Part shown: in pieces, positions 9,291 to 18,325 of the stretch
Layout of the letters: each line of letters opens with the position of its first letter
Numbering within the stretch: the first letter of the stretch is position 1
Source of the DNA: Methylobacterium indicum
GTDB taxonomy: Bacteria > Pseudomonadota > Alphaproteobacteria > Rhizobiales > Beijerinckiaceae
Length of the DNA stretch: 64,000 nucleotides
Assembly (NCBI RefSeq): GCF_001043895.1
Contig: NZ_JTHF01000127.1
Span: forward strand, 1-64,000
Reading direction: 5' to 3'
Notes under the pieces: model-generated
Told to the model about the DNA's origin: nothing
What the model saw: the letters and a program-made list of their open reading frames with translations, nothing else
Databases searched by the model: none
Program-made: the position numbers and the translations under genes

Positions 9291-10299
9291 GGGCGGGCTC
9301 CTCCGGCTCGGTCGTCTCGGCCACGCGGTGGCAAGCGGCTTCGCCGCCGGCCACCGGCCTCGGGCCCGGGCGCAGGGTATGGCAATCGGGCAGGACGCTC
9401 GCGCAGCGGGGCGCGAAGCGGCAGCCCGCCGCGCCGCGCTCGGCGAGACCCGGGACCCGGCCCGGAATCTCGGCGAGGCGGGGGCGCGGCCCGGTCCAGC
9501 CCGGACGCGGGCGCGCCGCGAGGAGCGCGCGTGTGTAGGGGTGGGCCGGGGCGGCGAAGAGGTCCCGGGCGTGACGCGTCTCGACGGCGCGGCCGGCATA
9601 CATCACCAGCACCCGGTCGGCGCGGTCGGCGACGACGCCGAGGTCGTGGGTGATCAGGACGAGCGCCGCGCGGGTCTCGCGCTGGATCTCGCCGATCAGG
9701 TCGAGCACCCGCGCCTGGACGGTGACGTCGAGGGCCGTGGTCGGCTCGTCGGCCACCAGGACTGCCGGCCGGCAGGCGAGCGCCATCGCGATCACCACCC
9801 GCTGGCGCATGCCGCCCGAGAGCTGGTGCGGATAGGCCTCGAGGCACCGCTCGGGCGACGGCAGCCGCACGCGGCGCAGGAGATCGAGGGCCCGTCCGCG
9901 GGCGGTTCGCCAGGAGACCAGCTCGTGCGCCCGCACCGCCTCGGCGACCTGCTCGCCGATCGTGAGCACCGGGTTGAGCGCGGTCAGGGGCTCCTGGAAG
10001 ATCATCGCGATGCGGCCGCCCCGCTGGCGCCGCCAGATCTCCGGCGATGACCGCGGATCGGCGCTCGACAGCTCGGTGCCGGCGATGCGCAGCCGGCGGG
10101 CGGTCGCGGCGGCGTTGGCCGGCAGCAGCCCGAGGAGCGCGAGCGCCGTCGCGGACTTGCCGCAGCCGGATTCACCGACGATGGCCAGCGTCTCGCCGGG
10201 CCGCACCGCGAAGCCGAGATCCTCCACCGCGGGCAGGCGCGTGCCCCTCGGGCCCGGGAAGGAGACGGACAGGCCGTCGACGTCGAGGACGGGATCCAT
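9274..10299 (-). CDS. peptide-type ABC transporter ATP-binding protein (DppD-like)
   Basis: 341 residues from ATG 10299, which shares one base with the stop codon of the permease gene before it (TGATG). Walker A GESGCGKS at residues 42-49, [43 protein letters not shown] and [15 protein letters not shown] are complete. The C-terminal HPYTRALL and [14 protein letters not shown] block marks the oligopeptide/nickel/glutathione subfamily. It forms a heterodimer with the product of 8310-9290 at the inner membrane. Confidence 0.9.
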   Translation of the reverse strand: MDPVLDVDGLSVSFPGPRGTRLPAVEDLGFAVRPGETLAIVGESGCGKSATALALLGLLPANAAATARRLRIAGTELSSADPRSSPEIWRRQRGGRIAMIFQEPLTALNPVLTIGEQVAEAVRAHELVSWRTARGRALDLLRRVRLPSPERCLEAYPHQLSGGMRQRVVIAMALACRPAVLVADEPTTALDVTVQARVLDLIGEIQRETRAALVLITHDLGVVADRADRVLVMYAGRAVETRHARDLFAAPAHPYTRALLAARPRPGWTGPRPRLAEIPGRVPGLAERGAAGCRFAPRCASVLPDCHTLRPGPRPVAGGEAACHRVAETTEPEEPARAACA

Positions 10300-11156
10300 C
10301 AGCGGCGGGTCCGGCGAGGGTCGAGGGCGTCGGCAAGGGCATCGCCGAGAAGGTTGAGGCCGAGCACCACCGCCACGATGGCGAGGCCCGGGAGCGCCGC
10401 GACGTACCAGTCGGTGCGCAAGACCTCGCGGCCCGCCCCGACCATGCCGCCCCAGCTCACCACGTTGGGGTCGCCGAGGCCCAGGAAGGCGAGGCTCGAT
10501 TCGGTGAGGATCGCGGTCGCGACGAGGATCGAGGCGGAGACGAGGACCGGGCCGAGCACGTTCGGCAGGATGTGAAGGAGGAGGATGCGCGCGTCGCCGG
10601 CGCCGAGCGCGATCGCGGCCTGCACCATCTCGCCGTCGCGCAAGGCCAGCACCTCGGCCCGCACGATCCGCGCGAGGCTCGGCCAGGCGGTCACCCCGAT
10701 GGCGAAGGTGATCGTCGTGAGCGAGGGCTGGAGCACCGCGACGATCGCAAGGGCGAACAGGAACGGCGGGATGGTCTGGAACAGTTCGGTCGTGCGCATC
10801 AAGGCCTGGTCGAGCCGGCCGCGATAGAAGCCCGCCAGCGCCCCGGCGCCGACGCCGATGCCGAGCGTGATCGCCGTCGCGACGACCCCGATCAGGAGCG
10901 AGACGCGGGCGCCGTAGAGGAGGCCCGCCGCGAGGTCGCGCCCGAGCATGTCGGTGCCGAGGGGATAGCTCGATTCGGTGCCGGGCCACAGGAACGGCGC
11001 CGCCACCATGTCGAGGGGATCGCCGGGGCGGACGATCTCGGCAGATAAGGCTGCGAGGCCGACGAGGGCGAGGACAACCGATCCGACTGCTCCCGACGGG
11101 CGCCGCAGGATCCGCAAGCCGAGCGGGACCCGCGCGGAACTGAACGAACCGCTCAT
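10299..11156 (-). CDS. peptide-type ABC transporter permease (DppC-like)
   Basis: 285 residues, with an N-terminal membrane anchor and five further hydrophobic segments. The YPLGTDMLGRDLAAGLLYGARVSLLIG block and the EAA-like loop QAAIALGAGDARILLLHILPNVLGPVLV are diagnostic of DppC-type permeases; the C-terminal LGDPNVVSWGGM is also typical. The start overlaps the end of the DppB-like gene by four bases. It forms the channel with the protein from 11153-12142. Confidence 0.9.
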   Translation of the reverse strand: MSGSFSSARVPLGLRILRRPSGAVGSVVLALVGLAALSAEIVRPGDPLDMVAAPFLWPGTESSYPLGTDMLGRDLAAGLLYGARVSLLIGVVATAITLGIGVGAGALAGFYRGRLDQALMRTTELFQTIPPFLFALAIVAVLQPSLTTITFAIGVTAWPSLARIVRAEVLALRDGEMVQAAIALGAGDARILLLHILPNVLGPVLVSASILVATAILTESSLAFLGLGDPNVVSWGGMVGAGREVLRTDWYVAALPGLAIVAVVLGLNLLGDALADALDPRRTRR

Positions 11157-12142
11157 CCCTGGAGCCCGATGCGCGGATCGAGCCTCGCATAGGCGAGGTC
11201 GACCGCGAGGTTGGCCAAGCTGACGAGGATCGAGGACAAGAAGAGGATCCCGAGCAGGAGGTTGAGGTCGCGCTGAAACAGCGCCTCGAAGGCCAGCCGG
11301 CCGAGCCCGGGCCAGGAAAAAACGGTCTCGACGAGGACTGCGCCGCCGAGGATCGAGCCGACCTGGACGCCGATTGTGGTGACGACGGGCAGCGTCGCGT
11401 TGCGCAGGACGTGGCGGCGCGCGATGCGGCCCGAGCGCAGGCCCTTGGCGCGCGCCGTGCGGACGAAGTCGCGGTCCTGCACGTCGAGGACGCTCGCCCG
11501 CATCAGGCGGGTATAGGTCGCCATGTAGAACAGGCCCAGCGTCGTCGCCGGCAGGACGAGGTGGTGGGCGACGTCGAGGAGGGTGGCGAGCGCGGACGGG
11601 CTCGCCTCGACGCTCCGCATGCCGCCGACCGGGAACCAGTCGAGCCGGACCGCGAACACCACGGTCAGCATCAGGCCGACCCAGAAGACCGGCGTGGCGT
11701 AGAACAGCAGGGCGACGCTCGAGATCAGCGCGTCCGCGACACCGCCGGCGCGGCGCGCCGCGAGGAAGCCCAGCGCTCCCCCGACCAGGACCGCGAGCCC
11801 GATGCTGGCCACCATCAAAAGCAGGGTCGCGGGCAGCCGGTCGAGGATCAGCACCGCCACCGGCAGGCCCTGGCGGTGCGAGAAACCGAGATCGAAAGTG
11901 CCGAGCCGCAGGAGGTAATGGCCGAACTGCACCGGCAGCGGCTGGTCGAGGCCGAACTGATGGCGCAGGGCGGCGAGGTATTCAGGGGTCGCCGAGCCGG
12001 ATTCGCCCGCGAGCACCTGCGCCGCATCGCCCGGCGCGAGGTGCAGGAGGAAGAAGTTCACGGTCCCGATGCCGAGGACCACCAGCGCCATCTGGGCGAG
12101 CCGTCGCGCCCAGAACCGTCGCCCCGTCGTCGCGCGCGCCAT
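11153..12142 (-). CDS. peptide-type ABC transporter permease (DppB-like)
   Basis: 329 residues, usual DppB length. It has the N-terminal FFLLHLAPGDAAQVLAGE block, LRHQFGLDQPLPVQFGHYL, and the EAA loop FVRTARAKGLRSGRIARRHVLRNATLPVVT near residues 220-250, with about six membrane segments. It follows the binding-protein gene by only four bases, so it is in the same operon. Closely paralogous to 53570-54559. Confidence 0.9.
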   Translation of the reverse strand: MARATTGRRFWARRLAQMALVVLGIGTVNFFLLHLAPGDAAQVLAGESGSATPEYLAALRHQFGLDQPLPVQFGHYLLRLGTFDLGFSHRQGLPVAVLILDRLPATLLLMVASIGLAVLVGGALGFLAARRAGGVADALISSVALLFYATPVFWVGLMLTVVFAVRLDWFPVGGMRSVEASPSALATLLDVAHHLVLPATTLGLFYMATYTRLMRASVLDVQDRDFVRTARAKGLRSGRIARRHVLRNATLPVVTTIGVQVGSILGGAVLVETVFSWPGLGRLAFEALFQRDLNLLLGILFLSSILVSLANLAVDLAYARLDPRIGLQG

Positions 12143-12146
12143 CGGC

Positions 12147-13790
12147 CTAGTTGCTCTTGGGGTCGGTGCCGCGGGCGCTGGTTTCCGTGTCGAACCAGGC
12201 GTTCTTCAACGAGCCGTAGATCTGGTCGCCGCGGGTGACCACATCCTTCAGGTTGGCCGCGTGGAGCGAGAAGAAGCGCAGCTCGATCAGCGGGATCGAC
12301 GGCAGGTCGCGCTGCACGATCTGCTGGAACTGCTTGAAGATCGCGACCCGAGCGGCCGGGTCCGGCTCGCCCTGGGCCTTGGCGATCAGCCCGTCGATCT
12401 CCGGGTTGCGGTAGCCCGAGCCGTTGGTCCAGGGCGTGTTCTTGCCGATCCAGCCCGACCAGTAGGCGCGCGTCACCCCGACCTGCGGGTCGGAGAAGGC
12501 GGCGAACCACGCGCTCGCGATGTCGAAGTCGCGGTCGCCGTAGACGCGCCTCGTGAAGGCCGCGGTGTCCTGGCTGCGGATGGTCACGTCGATGCCGACG
12601 CGCTTCAACGCCTGCTTCAGGTACTCGCCCGTCCGCTTGAAGTCGTCGCCGTAGGGGATGAAGTCGTGGGTGAGCGAGAAGCGGATGCCGTCCGGCCCAC
12701 GCTTGAACCCGGCCTCGTCGAGCAGCGCCTCGGCGCGCTTCACGTCGAACGGGTATTGCGGCACGCTGTCGTCGTGGAAGGTGGCGAGCGTCGAGGGGAC
12801 CGGGCTGATCGCCGGCTTGCCGAAGCCGTACCAGACGATGTTGGCGATCGCCCGCCGGTCGATGGCGTGCGCGATGGCGCGGCGCACCCGCACGTCCTTG
12901 AGGTGGGGCTCGTCGACGTTGAGGTCGAAGAACAGCCAGGGCGAGAGCCACTCGTAGCCGCGGGTCTCGAGGGCGAGGGTCGGCAGCTTGCGGAGCCGCT
13001 CGGCATCCTTCAGCGGCACAGGGCTGAAGGCGGCATACTGAACCTCGCCCTTCTCCAGGGCGGCGGCGCGGGCGGCTGCGTCCGGAATCACCCGGAACAC
13101 GATACGATCGAGGTACGGCTTGTCCTTGTCCCAGTAATCGGGATTGCGCGTGAGCACGATGTGGTTGCCGCGGCTCTACTCCTTGAACACGAAGGCGCCG
13201 GTGCCGACCGGCTTGTTGTTGTAAGGATTCGAGAGCACGTCGGTGCCCTCGTAGAGGTGCTTGGGCAGCACCTGTGCCCCGTTGGAGTTCAGCGAGCTCA
13301 GGATGGCGAGGGACGGCTCGGACAGGCGCAGGATCACCGTGTGGTCGTCCGGGGTCTCGACCGCCCGCACGCGCCCGAAGGTGGCCTGGTTGCGCGGGTG
13401 GATCGTCTTCCAGACGTTCTCGAGCGTCCACTTCACATCGGCTGCCGTGAAGGGCTGGCCGTCGTGCCACTTCACGCCGCGGCGCAGATGGAACGTGATC
13501 GAGAGTGCGTCCGGCGCGACCTCCCAGCTCTCGGCGAGCGCCGGCCGCGGCTTGAGGTCGAGGTCGTAGTCGACGAGGCCGTCGAAGACGTTGCCGCTGA
13601 TGAAGCCGGTCGGCGCCGCGGTGTTGATCGCCGAGGTCAGCGTCACCGGCTCGGGCTGGACGATGGCGGTGAGCGTGCCGCCGCGCCGGGGCGTCTGCGC
13701 CGCGGTGGGGCCCGCGAGCGCGAAGAGGCTCAGCGAGAGGGCGGCCCCGATGAGAAAACGACGCCTCGACATGTCCGTGCTCCCGATCAT
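12147..13790 (-). pseudogene. DppA-like peptide ABC binding protein with a single in-frame amber codon
   Basis: Signal peptide RRRFLIGAALSLSLFALAGPTAA, then RRGGTLTAIVQPEP, FHLRRGVKWHDGQPFTAADV and GTGAFVFKE belong to the SBP_bac_5/DppA family. The frame is closed by TAG at 13178-13176 (codon 205), directly before SRGNHIVLTRNPDYW, which continues in the same frame to 12147. The two paralogues in this window have a tryptophan at this place (VEWARGSH and KEWVPGSH), so a TGG to TAG change, a C to T on the plus strand at 13177, explains the break. Everything else of the 547-residue protein is intact. First gene of the dppABCDF-like operon. Its loss would starve the transporter unless another DppA serves it or the stop is read through. 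Confidence 0.85.
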
Positions 13791-13870
13791 CCGGGCGGTC
13801 CGAAGCGTTCGTCACTTCAAACGGCCGAGGTCTGATTTGCGCCTGAAAGATCTGTGCAAACAGTTGCGCG

Positions 13871-13900
13871 GTCAACAAGATTGTTCTTTTTAAAGAACAA
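13871..13900 (-). promoter_or_regulatory. GTTCTT-N4-AAGAAC operator with -35-like GTTGAC, site 1
   Basis: TTGTTCTTT-N2-AAAGAACAA (13881-13900) is a perfect 9-bp-arm palindrome. On the minus strand AAGAAC is followed after six bases (AATCTT) by GTTGAC (13876-13871), about 80 bases before the DppA-like start at 13790. The same composite recurs at four other genes. Confidence 0.7.
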
Positions 13901-14170
13901 GATTGCGGAGAGATCTCTTCGCTCAAGGTGGGACGGGCGAGAAGAAATGTCCGGCCGGCGCTGCCTGAACGGCTCTCGCGCCCGACGCCGGCCATCTTGG
14001 CGGGAGGCGTGCTGCCGCCCCGGCCGTCGCGAACGAGGTACCCCGAGCAAAGGGCCGGGGATCCCTCCTCGGCTTGGCTGTGCCCGGTCCAGCCCCCGCC
14101 CTGCCAGGCCGGCCGCGCGGTCGTCGATGGATCAGCGTGGGTCCTCTCGCGGCGCGGAGGGCGGAGCCGT
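13901..14170. other. no gene recognised
   Basis: Gap between the operator upstream of the dppA-like operon and the 3' end of the MetQ-like gene at 14171. Frames overlapping it on both strands are unspecific extensions. I see no terminator or repeat. Confidence 0.35.
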
Positions 14171-14971
14171 TCAGCCGCCGTGAACCGGCACGACGGAGCC
14201 GCGGTACTTCGCGCGGATGAATGTCGCGACCTCGGGCGAGGCGAGGAGCACCGAGAGGCGCTGCACCCGCGGGTCCTTCGCCAGGGCCTGCGTGGTGACG
14301 AAGATGTTGGCATAGGGGTTGTTCTCGGCCTTCTCGAGCGCCAGCGCGTCCTTCGCCGGGGTCAGGCCGGCCTCGAGCGCGTAGTTGCCGTTGATGACCG
14401 CGAGCGTCACGTCGTCGATGGAGCGCGGCAACTGGGCCGGGGCGACCTGCACGAGGGCGATCCGCTTCGGGTTGTCGGCGATGTCCGACGACGTCGCGAG
14501 CTGGCCGTCCTTGAGGCCGGCTTTCAGGGTGATCAGGCCGTTTGCCTGCAGCAGGTTCAGGGCGCGGCTGAGATTCGTCACGTTGTTGGGCAGGGCCACG
14601 GTGGCGCCGGCCGGCACGTCGGCGAGGCTCTTCACCTTGCGCGAGTAGATCCCGAGCGGCTCGATATGGGTGGCGGCGGTCACCGCGAAGGTCGTGCCGA
14701 GCTGGGCCTCCTCGGTGCGCAGATAGGGCGCGTGCTGGAAGAAGTTCGCGTCGGCGTCGCCGTTGAGGATCAGGGAGTTCGGCCGGATGTCGCCGGAGAT
14801 CTCGATGATCTTGATGTCGAGATCGGGGGCGAGCTTCTCCTTCACGAAGCGCAGGATTTCGGCATGCGGCACCGGGGAGGCGACGATCCGCAACGGCGCG
14901 GCGAGAGCGGCGCCGGAGAGGAGCGAGAGAGCCGCGGCAGCGAGCAGGGTGCGTCTGGCAAAGGCGAGCAT
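14171..14971 (-). CDS. MetQ/NlpA-family ABC binding protein
   Basis: 266 residues from the ATG giving MLAFARRTLLAAAALSLLSGAALA, a signal peptide without a lipobox cysteine. The mature protein shows the NLPA fold: LRIVASPVPHAEILRFVKEKL, ANFFQHAPYLRTEE, VTAATHIEPLGIYSRKVKSLADVPAGATVALPN split over the first lobe, and VINGNYALEAGL. Family members bind methionine or related sulfur compounds. No metNI genes are nearby, so it is an orphan binding protein. It is divergent from the DppA-like gene at 15366 and has its own palindrome (15044-15059) 73 bases upstream. Confidence 0.85.
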   Translation of the reverse strand: MLAFARRTLLAAAALSLLSGAALAAPLRIVASPVPHAEILRFVKEKLAPDLDIKIIEISGDIRPNSLILNGDADANFFQHAPYLRTEEAQLGTTFAVTAATHIEPLGIYSRKVKSLADVPAGATVALPNNVTNLSRALNLLQANGLITLKAGLKDGQLATSSDIADNPKRIALVQVAPAQLPRSIDDVTLAVINGNYALEAGLTPAKDALALEKAENNPYANIFVTTQALAKDPRVQRLSVLLASPEVATFIRAKYRGSVVPVHGG

Positions 14972-15043
14972 GGTTCCGTCCGGTGGAAGATGTCCGAAGA
15001 GCGCCGCGGCCGACCTTCCGAGCCTGCGCAACGCGGGCGTTTC

Positions 15044-15059
15044 GTTCTTCATAAAGAAC
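15044..15059 (-). promoter_or_regulatory. GTTCTT-N4-AAGAAC operator, site 2 (short form)
   Basis: GTTCTT (15044-15049), spacer CATA, AAGAAC (15054-15059): exact 6-bp arms. It lies 73 bases before the MetQ-like start at 14971 and 149 bases from site 3 in the same divergent region. There is no GTTGAC at the usual distance on the minus strand. Confidence 0.6.
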
Positions 15060-15207
15060 AATTGGCCGTGGGCCATGGAGTGGAGCTTGTCGCGGAAAGC
15101 GGGTCACGGGACAAGATCACACGGTCAAGAAAGTCATCCGGGGGCAGAAATTGAAAGAAATACGCCGCGTCGATGATCGGGAGAGGGAGTCCGTCTCCCG
15201 CTGGCGT

Positions 15208-15235
15208 GTTCTTCAAAAAGAACATTCTCGTTGAC
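15208..15235 (+). promoter_or_regulatory. GTTCTT-N4-AAGAAC operator with GTTGAC, site 3
   Basis: GTTCTT (15208-15213), spacer CAAA, AAGAAC (15218-15223), then ATTCTC and GTTGAC (15230-15235), reading towards the DppA-like gene that starts at 15366. The 18 bases from AAGAAC to GTTGAC are identical to sites 5 and 6. Confidence 0.7.
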
Positions 15236-15365
15236 TTCAGGCCGCACCGAAGCCGAGCATGCCGATCCCGGGCCGCGCCCGAGCCCGATGCGCCGGGGCC
15301 GCCACGGCCAGCCCCGCACCGGCCGAGCGCACGGCCTCCCGCTCTCCTCAAGCTCCAGGCCACCC

Positions 15366-16952
15366 ATGCCCGATCGCCGCCAAGCCCTCGCCCTCCTGTC
15401 CTCGACGCTGCTCCTGCCGCTCGGCGCCCGTCTTCCCCGCGCAGAAGAGGCGGAGCCGCGGCGGGGCGGCACGCTGACGCTCGTCGAGGTCGGCGAGCCG
15501 ACCACCCTCGTGCCGCTCACCGACTCGAACACCCGCACCCGCAACCTCAGCACGAAGGTCACCGAGGGCCTGCTCCGCTTCGACGCGAACTTCGCTCCGC
15601 AGCCGCTGCTGGCGACCGCCTGGAGCATCAGCGAGGACGGCCTGCGCTACCGCTTCTCCTTACGCCCGAACGTCCGGTGGCACGACGGCAAGCCGTTCAC
15701 CGCCGCCGACGTGCGCTTTTCGCTCCTGGCCCTGAAGAAGATCGGTCCGCGCGGACGCATCACCTTCGCGAACCTCGTCGAGGTCGAGACCCCGGACCCG
15801 CTGACGGCGATTCTCATCCTGTCGAAGCCGACCCCGTATCTCCTCAAGGCGCTCACCGCGGCCGAGTCGCCGATCGTGCCGGCCCACGCCTATCCGGGCG
15901 AGGCCTACGGTGACAGCCCGAACGGCAGCGCCCCGATCGGGACCGGGCCCTACATCTTCGTCGAGTGGGCGCGGGGCAGCCACGTCGTCCTTCGCCGCAA
16001 CCCGGATTACTGGCAGCCCGGCCGGCCCTTCCTCGACCGGATCGTTGTCCGCTTCGTCGCCGACACGATGGCGGTCTCGACGGCGCTGGAGGCCGGCGAG
16101 GCCGATGTCAGCTACAGCGTGGCGCTGCCGGAGCTGGAGCGGCTGCGGGCGAACCCGCGTCTTACGGTGACGACGGCCTCCGACGACTACCTCAACAACG
16201 CGCAGGTGCTGGAATTCAACCTCGACCGGCCGGTCCTGGCACGCCGGGAGGTCCGCCACGCCCTCGCCGCTTCCATCGACCGCCGGATCATCACCGGCAC
16301 GATCTTCTACGGCCACGCCGAGGCCGCCGGCTCGACGATCCCGGCGGCGCTCAAGGCCTATAACGACGAGGCGCCGTTCGCCTATCCCTTCGATCTCGCC
16401 CGGGCGAACCGCCTGCTCGACGAGGCCGGATTGCCGCGCGGGCCGGACGGCACGCGCTTCGCGCTCCGGCTCACCTTCCTGCCCGGGCCGACCTTCAGGA
16501 AGACCGCCGAGTACCTGCGCGGCGCATTCTCGCGCGTCGGCGTCAAGGTCGAGATCGTTGACGGCGACCTCGCCACCTTCATCCGCCGCGTCTATACCGA
16601 GCGCGATTTCGACTTCAACCTCAACGGCATCAGCCGCCTGTTCGATCCGACCGTCGGCGTGCAGCGGCTCTACTGGTCGGACGGGATCAAGCGCCCCCTG
16701 CCCTACCTGAACGCAGCCCATTACAACAATCCGGCGGTCGACGACCTCTTCCGCCAGGCGGCGACGGAGGTCGACGAGACGCGCCGGCGCGAGATCTTCC
16801 GGCAAATCCAGGTCATCGTCGGTGCCGACCTGCCGGCCGTGGCTCTGGTCACGATCCCGACCGTCGCGGTGCAGAACGCCCGGGTGCGGCGCCTGTTCAA
16901 CGGCATCGATCTCGCCGCTGGCGACTTCTCGGAAACCTGGCTCGCGCCGTAA
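15366..16952 (+). CDS. DppA/OppA-like peptide ABC transporter binding protein (intact)
   Basis: 528 residues from ATG 15366; a TTG further upstream in frame is actually the -35-like box. Signal sequence MPDRRQALALLSSTLLLPLGARL, then RRGGTLTLVEVGEPTTL, RFSLRPNVRWHDGKPFTAADV, GTGPYIFVEWARGSHVVLRRNPDYW and FDPTVGVQRLYWS, all SBP_bac_5 landmarks. It binds a peptide, opine or glutathione-like compound in the periplasm. It is the only undamaged one of three DppA-like genes here and has no adjacent permease genes, so it may serve either dppBCDF set (8.3-12.1 kb or 50.7-54.6 kb). Controlled by operator site 3. Confidence 0.88.
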   Translation: MPDRRQALALLSSTLLLPLGARLPRAEEAEPRRGGTLTLVEVGEPTTLVPLTDSNTRTRNLSTKVTEGLLRFDANFAPQPLLATAWSISEDGLRYRFSLRPNVRWHDGKPFTAADVRFSLLALKKIGPRGRITFANLVEVETPDPLTAILILSKPTPYLLKALTAAESPIVPAHAYPGEAYGDSPNGSAPIGTGPYIFVEWARGSHVVLRRNPDYWQPGRPFLDRIVVRFVADTMAVSTALEAGEADVSYSVALPELERLRANPRLTVTTASDDYLNNAQVLEFNLDRPVLARREVRHALAASIDRRIITGTIFYGHAEAAGSTIPAALKAYNDEAPFAYPFDLARANRLLDEAGLPRGPDGTRFALRLTFLPGPTFRKTAEYLRGAFSRVGVKVEIVDGDLATFIRRVYTERDFDFNLNGISRLFDPTVGVQRLYWSDGIKRPLPYLNAAHYNNPAVDDLFRQAATEVDETRRREIFRQIQVIVGADLPAVALVTIPTVAVQNARVRRLFNGIDLAAGDFSETWLAP

Positions 16953-16956
16953 GGGG

Positions 16957-17388
16957 CTACCGGGACGGCAGCCCGCGGCGCAGGGCGCCGTGCGCCGCCA
17001 TCCCGACGAGCATCGCGGCGACGAACACGATGACCGGCCTTAACCCGGTGGAGAGCGCCGCCACCGCCGGCCCGGGACAGAAGCCCGACAGGCCCCAGCC
17101 GATGCCGAACAGGGCGGCGCCGAGGACGAGGGGCCGGTCGATCCGGGTCCGGGTCGGCCAGTCGAACGCGTCTGCCAGGAACGGCCCGCGCAGGCGCCGC
17201 GCCAGCGCGGTGCCGAGGCTCGAGGCCGTGACGGCCCCGGCGAGCACGAAGGCGAGGGTCGGATCCCAGGCGCCGGTCACGTCGAGGAAGCCCCGCACCC
17301 GGGCGGGATCGAGCAGGCCGGACAAGGCGAGCCCGATCCCGGACAGCAGGCCGGACAGAAGGGCGGCGGCGAGGCGCAACATCGGCAT
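16957..17388 (-). CDS. YeeE/YedE-family sulfur transporter, C-terminal half protein
   Basis: 143 residues, with about four membrane segments. LSGIGLALSGLLDPARVRGFLD and GIGWGLSGFCPGPAVAAL hold the conserved cysteine-bearing motif of the Sulf_transp (thiosulfate importer TsuA) family. It begins on the stop codon of 17388-17816, so the two half-length proteins are co-translated. Fused versions such as 62429-63634 contain both halves in one chain. Thiosulfate uptake is the likely role by family. Confidence 0.8.
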   Translation of the reverse strand: MPMLRLAAALLSGLLSGIGLALSGLLDPARVRGFLDVTGAWDPTLAFVLAGAVTASSLGTALARRLRGPFLADAFDWPTRTRIDRPLVLGAALFGIGWGLSGFCPGPAVAALSTGLRPVIVFVAAMLVGMAAHGALRRGLPSR

Positions 17389-17816
17389 CACGCCAGCACC
17401 CGCCCGAGGGCGACCGTCAGCATCCCGCTTCCCAGGAACACCGCGACCGCCACGGCCGAGCGCGGCGACAGGCGGGCGAGGCCGCAGACCCCGTGGCCGG
17501 AGGTGCAGCCCGAGCCGAGCCGCGTACCGAAGCCGACGAGCAGCCCCGCGAACGCCAGCACCGGCAGGCTCGCCTCGATCCACATCACCGGCCAGCCACC
17601 AGCGAGCAGCGCGAAGACCGGCGGGCCGAGGACGAGGCCGGCGAGGAAGGCGCATCCGGTGCGCCAGGCTTCTCCAGCAGGCCCCTCACCGGCCGGCCGG
17701 GCGAGACCGGCGACGAGACCGCTGATCCCGGCGATGCGGCCGTCGAGGAGGAGGAACAGGGCGGCCGAGAGGCCGATCTGGAGCCCGCCGGCGAAGGCGG
17801 AGGCGAAACTGCTCAT
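17388..17816 (-). CDS. YeeE/YedE-family sulfur transporter, N-terminal half protein
   Basis: 142 residues from ATG 17816 ([24 protein letters not shown]). [30 protein letters not shown] is the signature loop of YeeE/YedE with two cysteines expected along the thiosulfate path. It overlaps the next gene by four bases (ATGA). The pair is transcribed away from the cysE block, sharing the 17817-18091 intergenic region with it. Confidence 0.82.
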   Translation of the reverse strand: MSSFASAFAGGLQIGLSAALFLLLDGRIAGISGLVAGLARPAGEGPAGEAWRTGCAFLAGLVLGPPVFALLAGGWPVMWIEASLPVLAFAGLLVGFGTRLGSGCTSGHGVCGLARLSPRSAVAVAVFLGSGMLTVALGRVLA

Positions 17817-18091
17817 CAGGGGATCCGGGGTCGGGACGACGGCGCTGCCGGACCTCCGGCGGCAGCACGCCTGCCGTCGCGGAGGGAAAACAGCTGAACA
17901 AGGCTTGCGGCCCACGGTATTTTCGTAGAATATCAATTGAAATCAACAGCTTAGCGAAGCAAATGCTCTTGTCTGCGCCGTTCGCGATCATGGCCTTCTC
18001 CGGCCTGGCCGGAAACGAGGGAGGTTCTTCCCACCCGGTGGCCCGCGGCGCACGGCAGGCCTCTTTGCAAGACCCATCGGAGGATCACGCC

Positions 18092-18298
18092 ATGGCTTCA
18101 GCGACGATGGCCCGGGGCGACGAGGTGGTGTTCGACCGGCTCGACCTCGCGGATGCGTTGGGGATCTGGCGCAACGCCAAGGGGCGGGTCGTCGGCATCC
18201 ACGGCCAGAACGGCCGCACGCCGACCATCGACGTCGCGTTCGACGGCCACGAGACCCTTCGGCGCTACCTGCCGGACCTCTTCCGGCGCGTGCAGTAA
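18092..18298 (+). CDS. small hypothetical protein upstream of cysE
   Basis: 68 residues starting MASATMARGDEVVFDRLDL, with GGAGG about eight bases before the ATG. The sequence VVFDRLDLADALGIW and GRVVGIHGQNGRTPTIDV suggests a small compact beta-rich fold, but I do not recognise the family. It is 27 bases ahead of cysE on the same strand and likely co-transcribed, so it may belong to the cysteine/encapsulin module. Confidence 0.6.
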   Translation: MASATMARGDEVVFDRLDLADALGIWRNAKGRVVGIHGQNGRTPTIDVAFDGHETLRRYLPDLFRRVQ

Positions 18299-18325
18299 TC
18301 GTCTGTCACGGAGGTTCCCCTCGAC

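Noticed and set aside
13176-13178. TAG as a pyrrolysine codon
   Set aside because: The context is a transporter receptor, paralogues have Trp, and no pylT/pylS-like gene or downstream insertion element is visible.
12069-13835. 588-residue open frame on the plus strand
   Set aside because: It lies opposite the DppA/DppB-like genes, has Arg/Asp/Glu-rich composition without any domain, and is a typical antisense shadow in high-GC DNA. Many similar long frames (for example opposite 5379-6731 and 22-23.5 kb) were left out for the same reason.
13881-13900. GTTC-containing palindrome as an alphaproteobacterial LexA box
   Set aside because: LexA sites in this class are direct repeats (GTTC-N7-GTTC). 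Here the arms are inverted, and the genes are not SOS genes.
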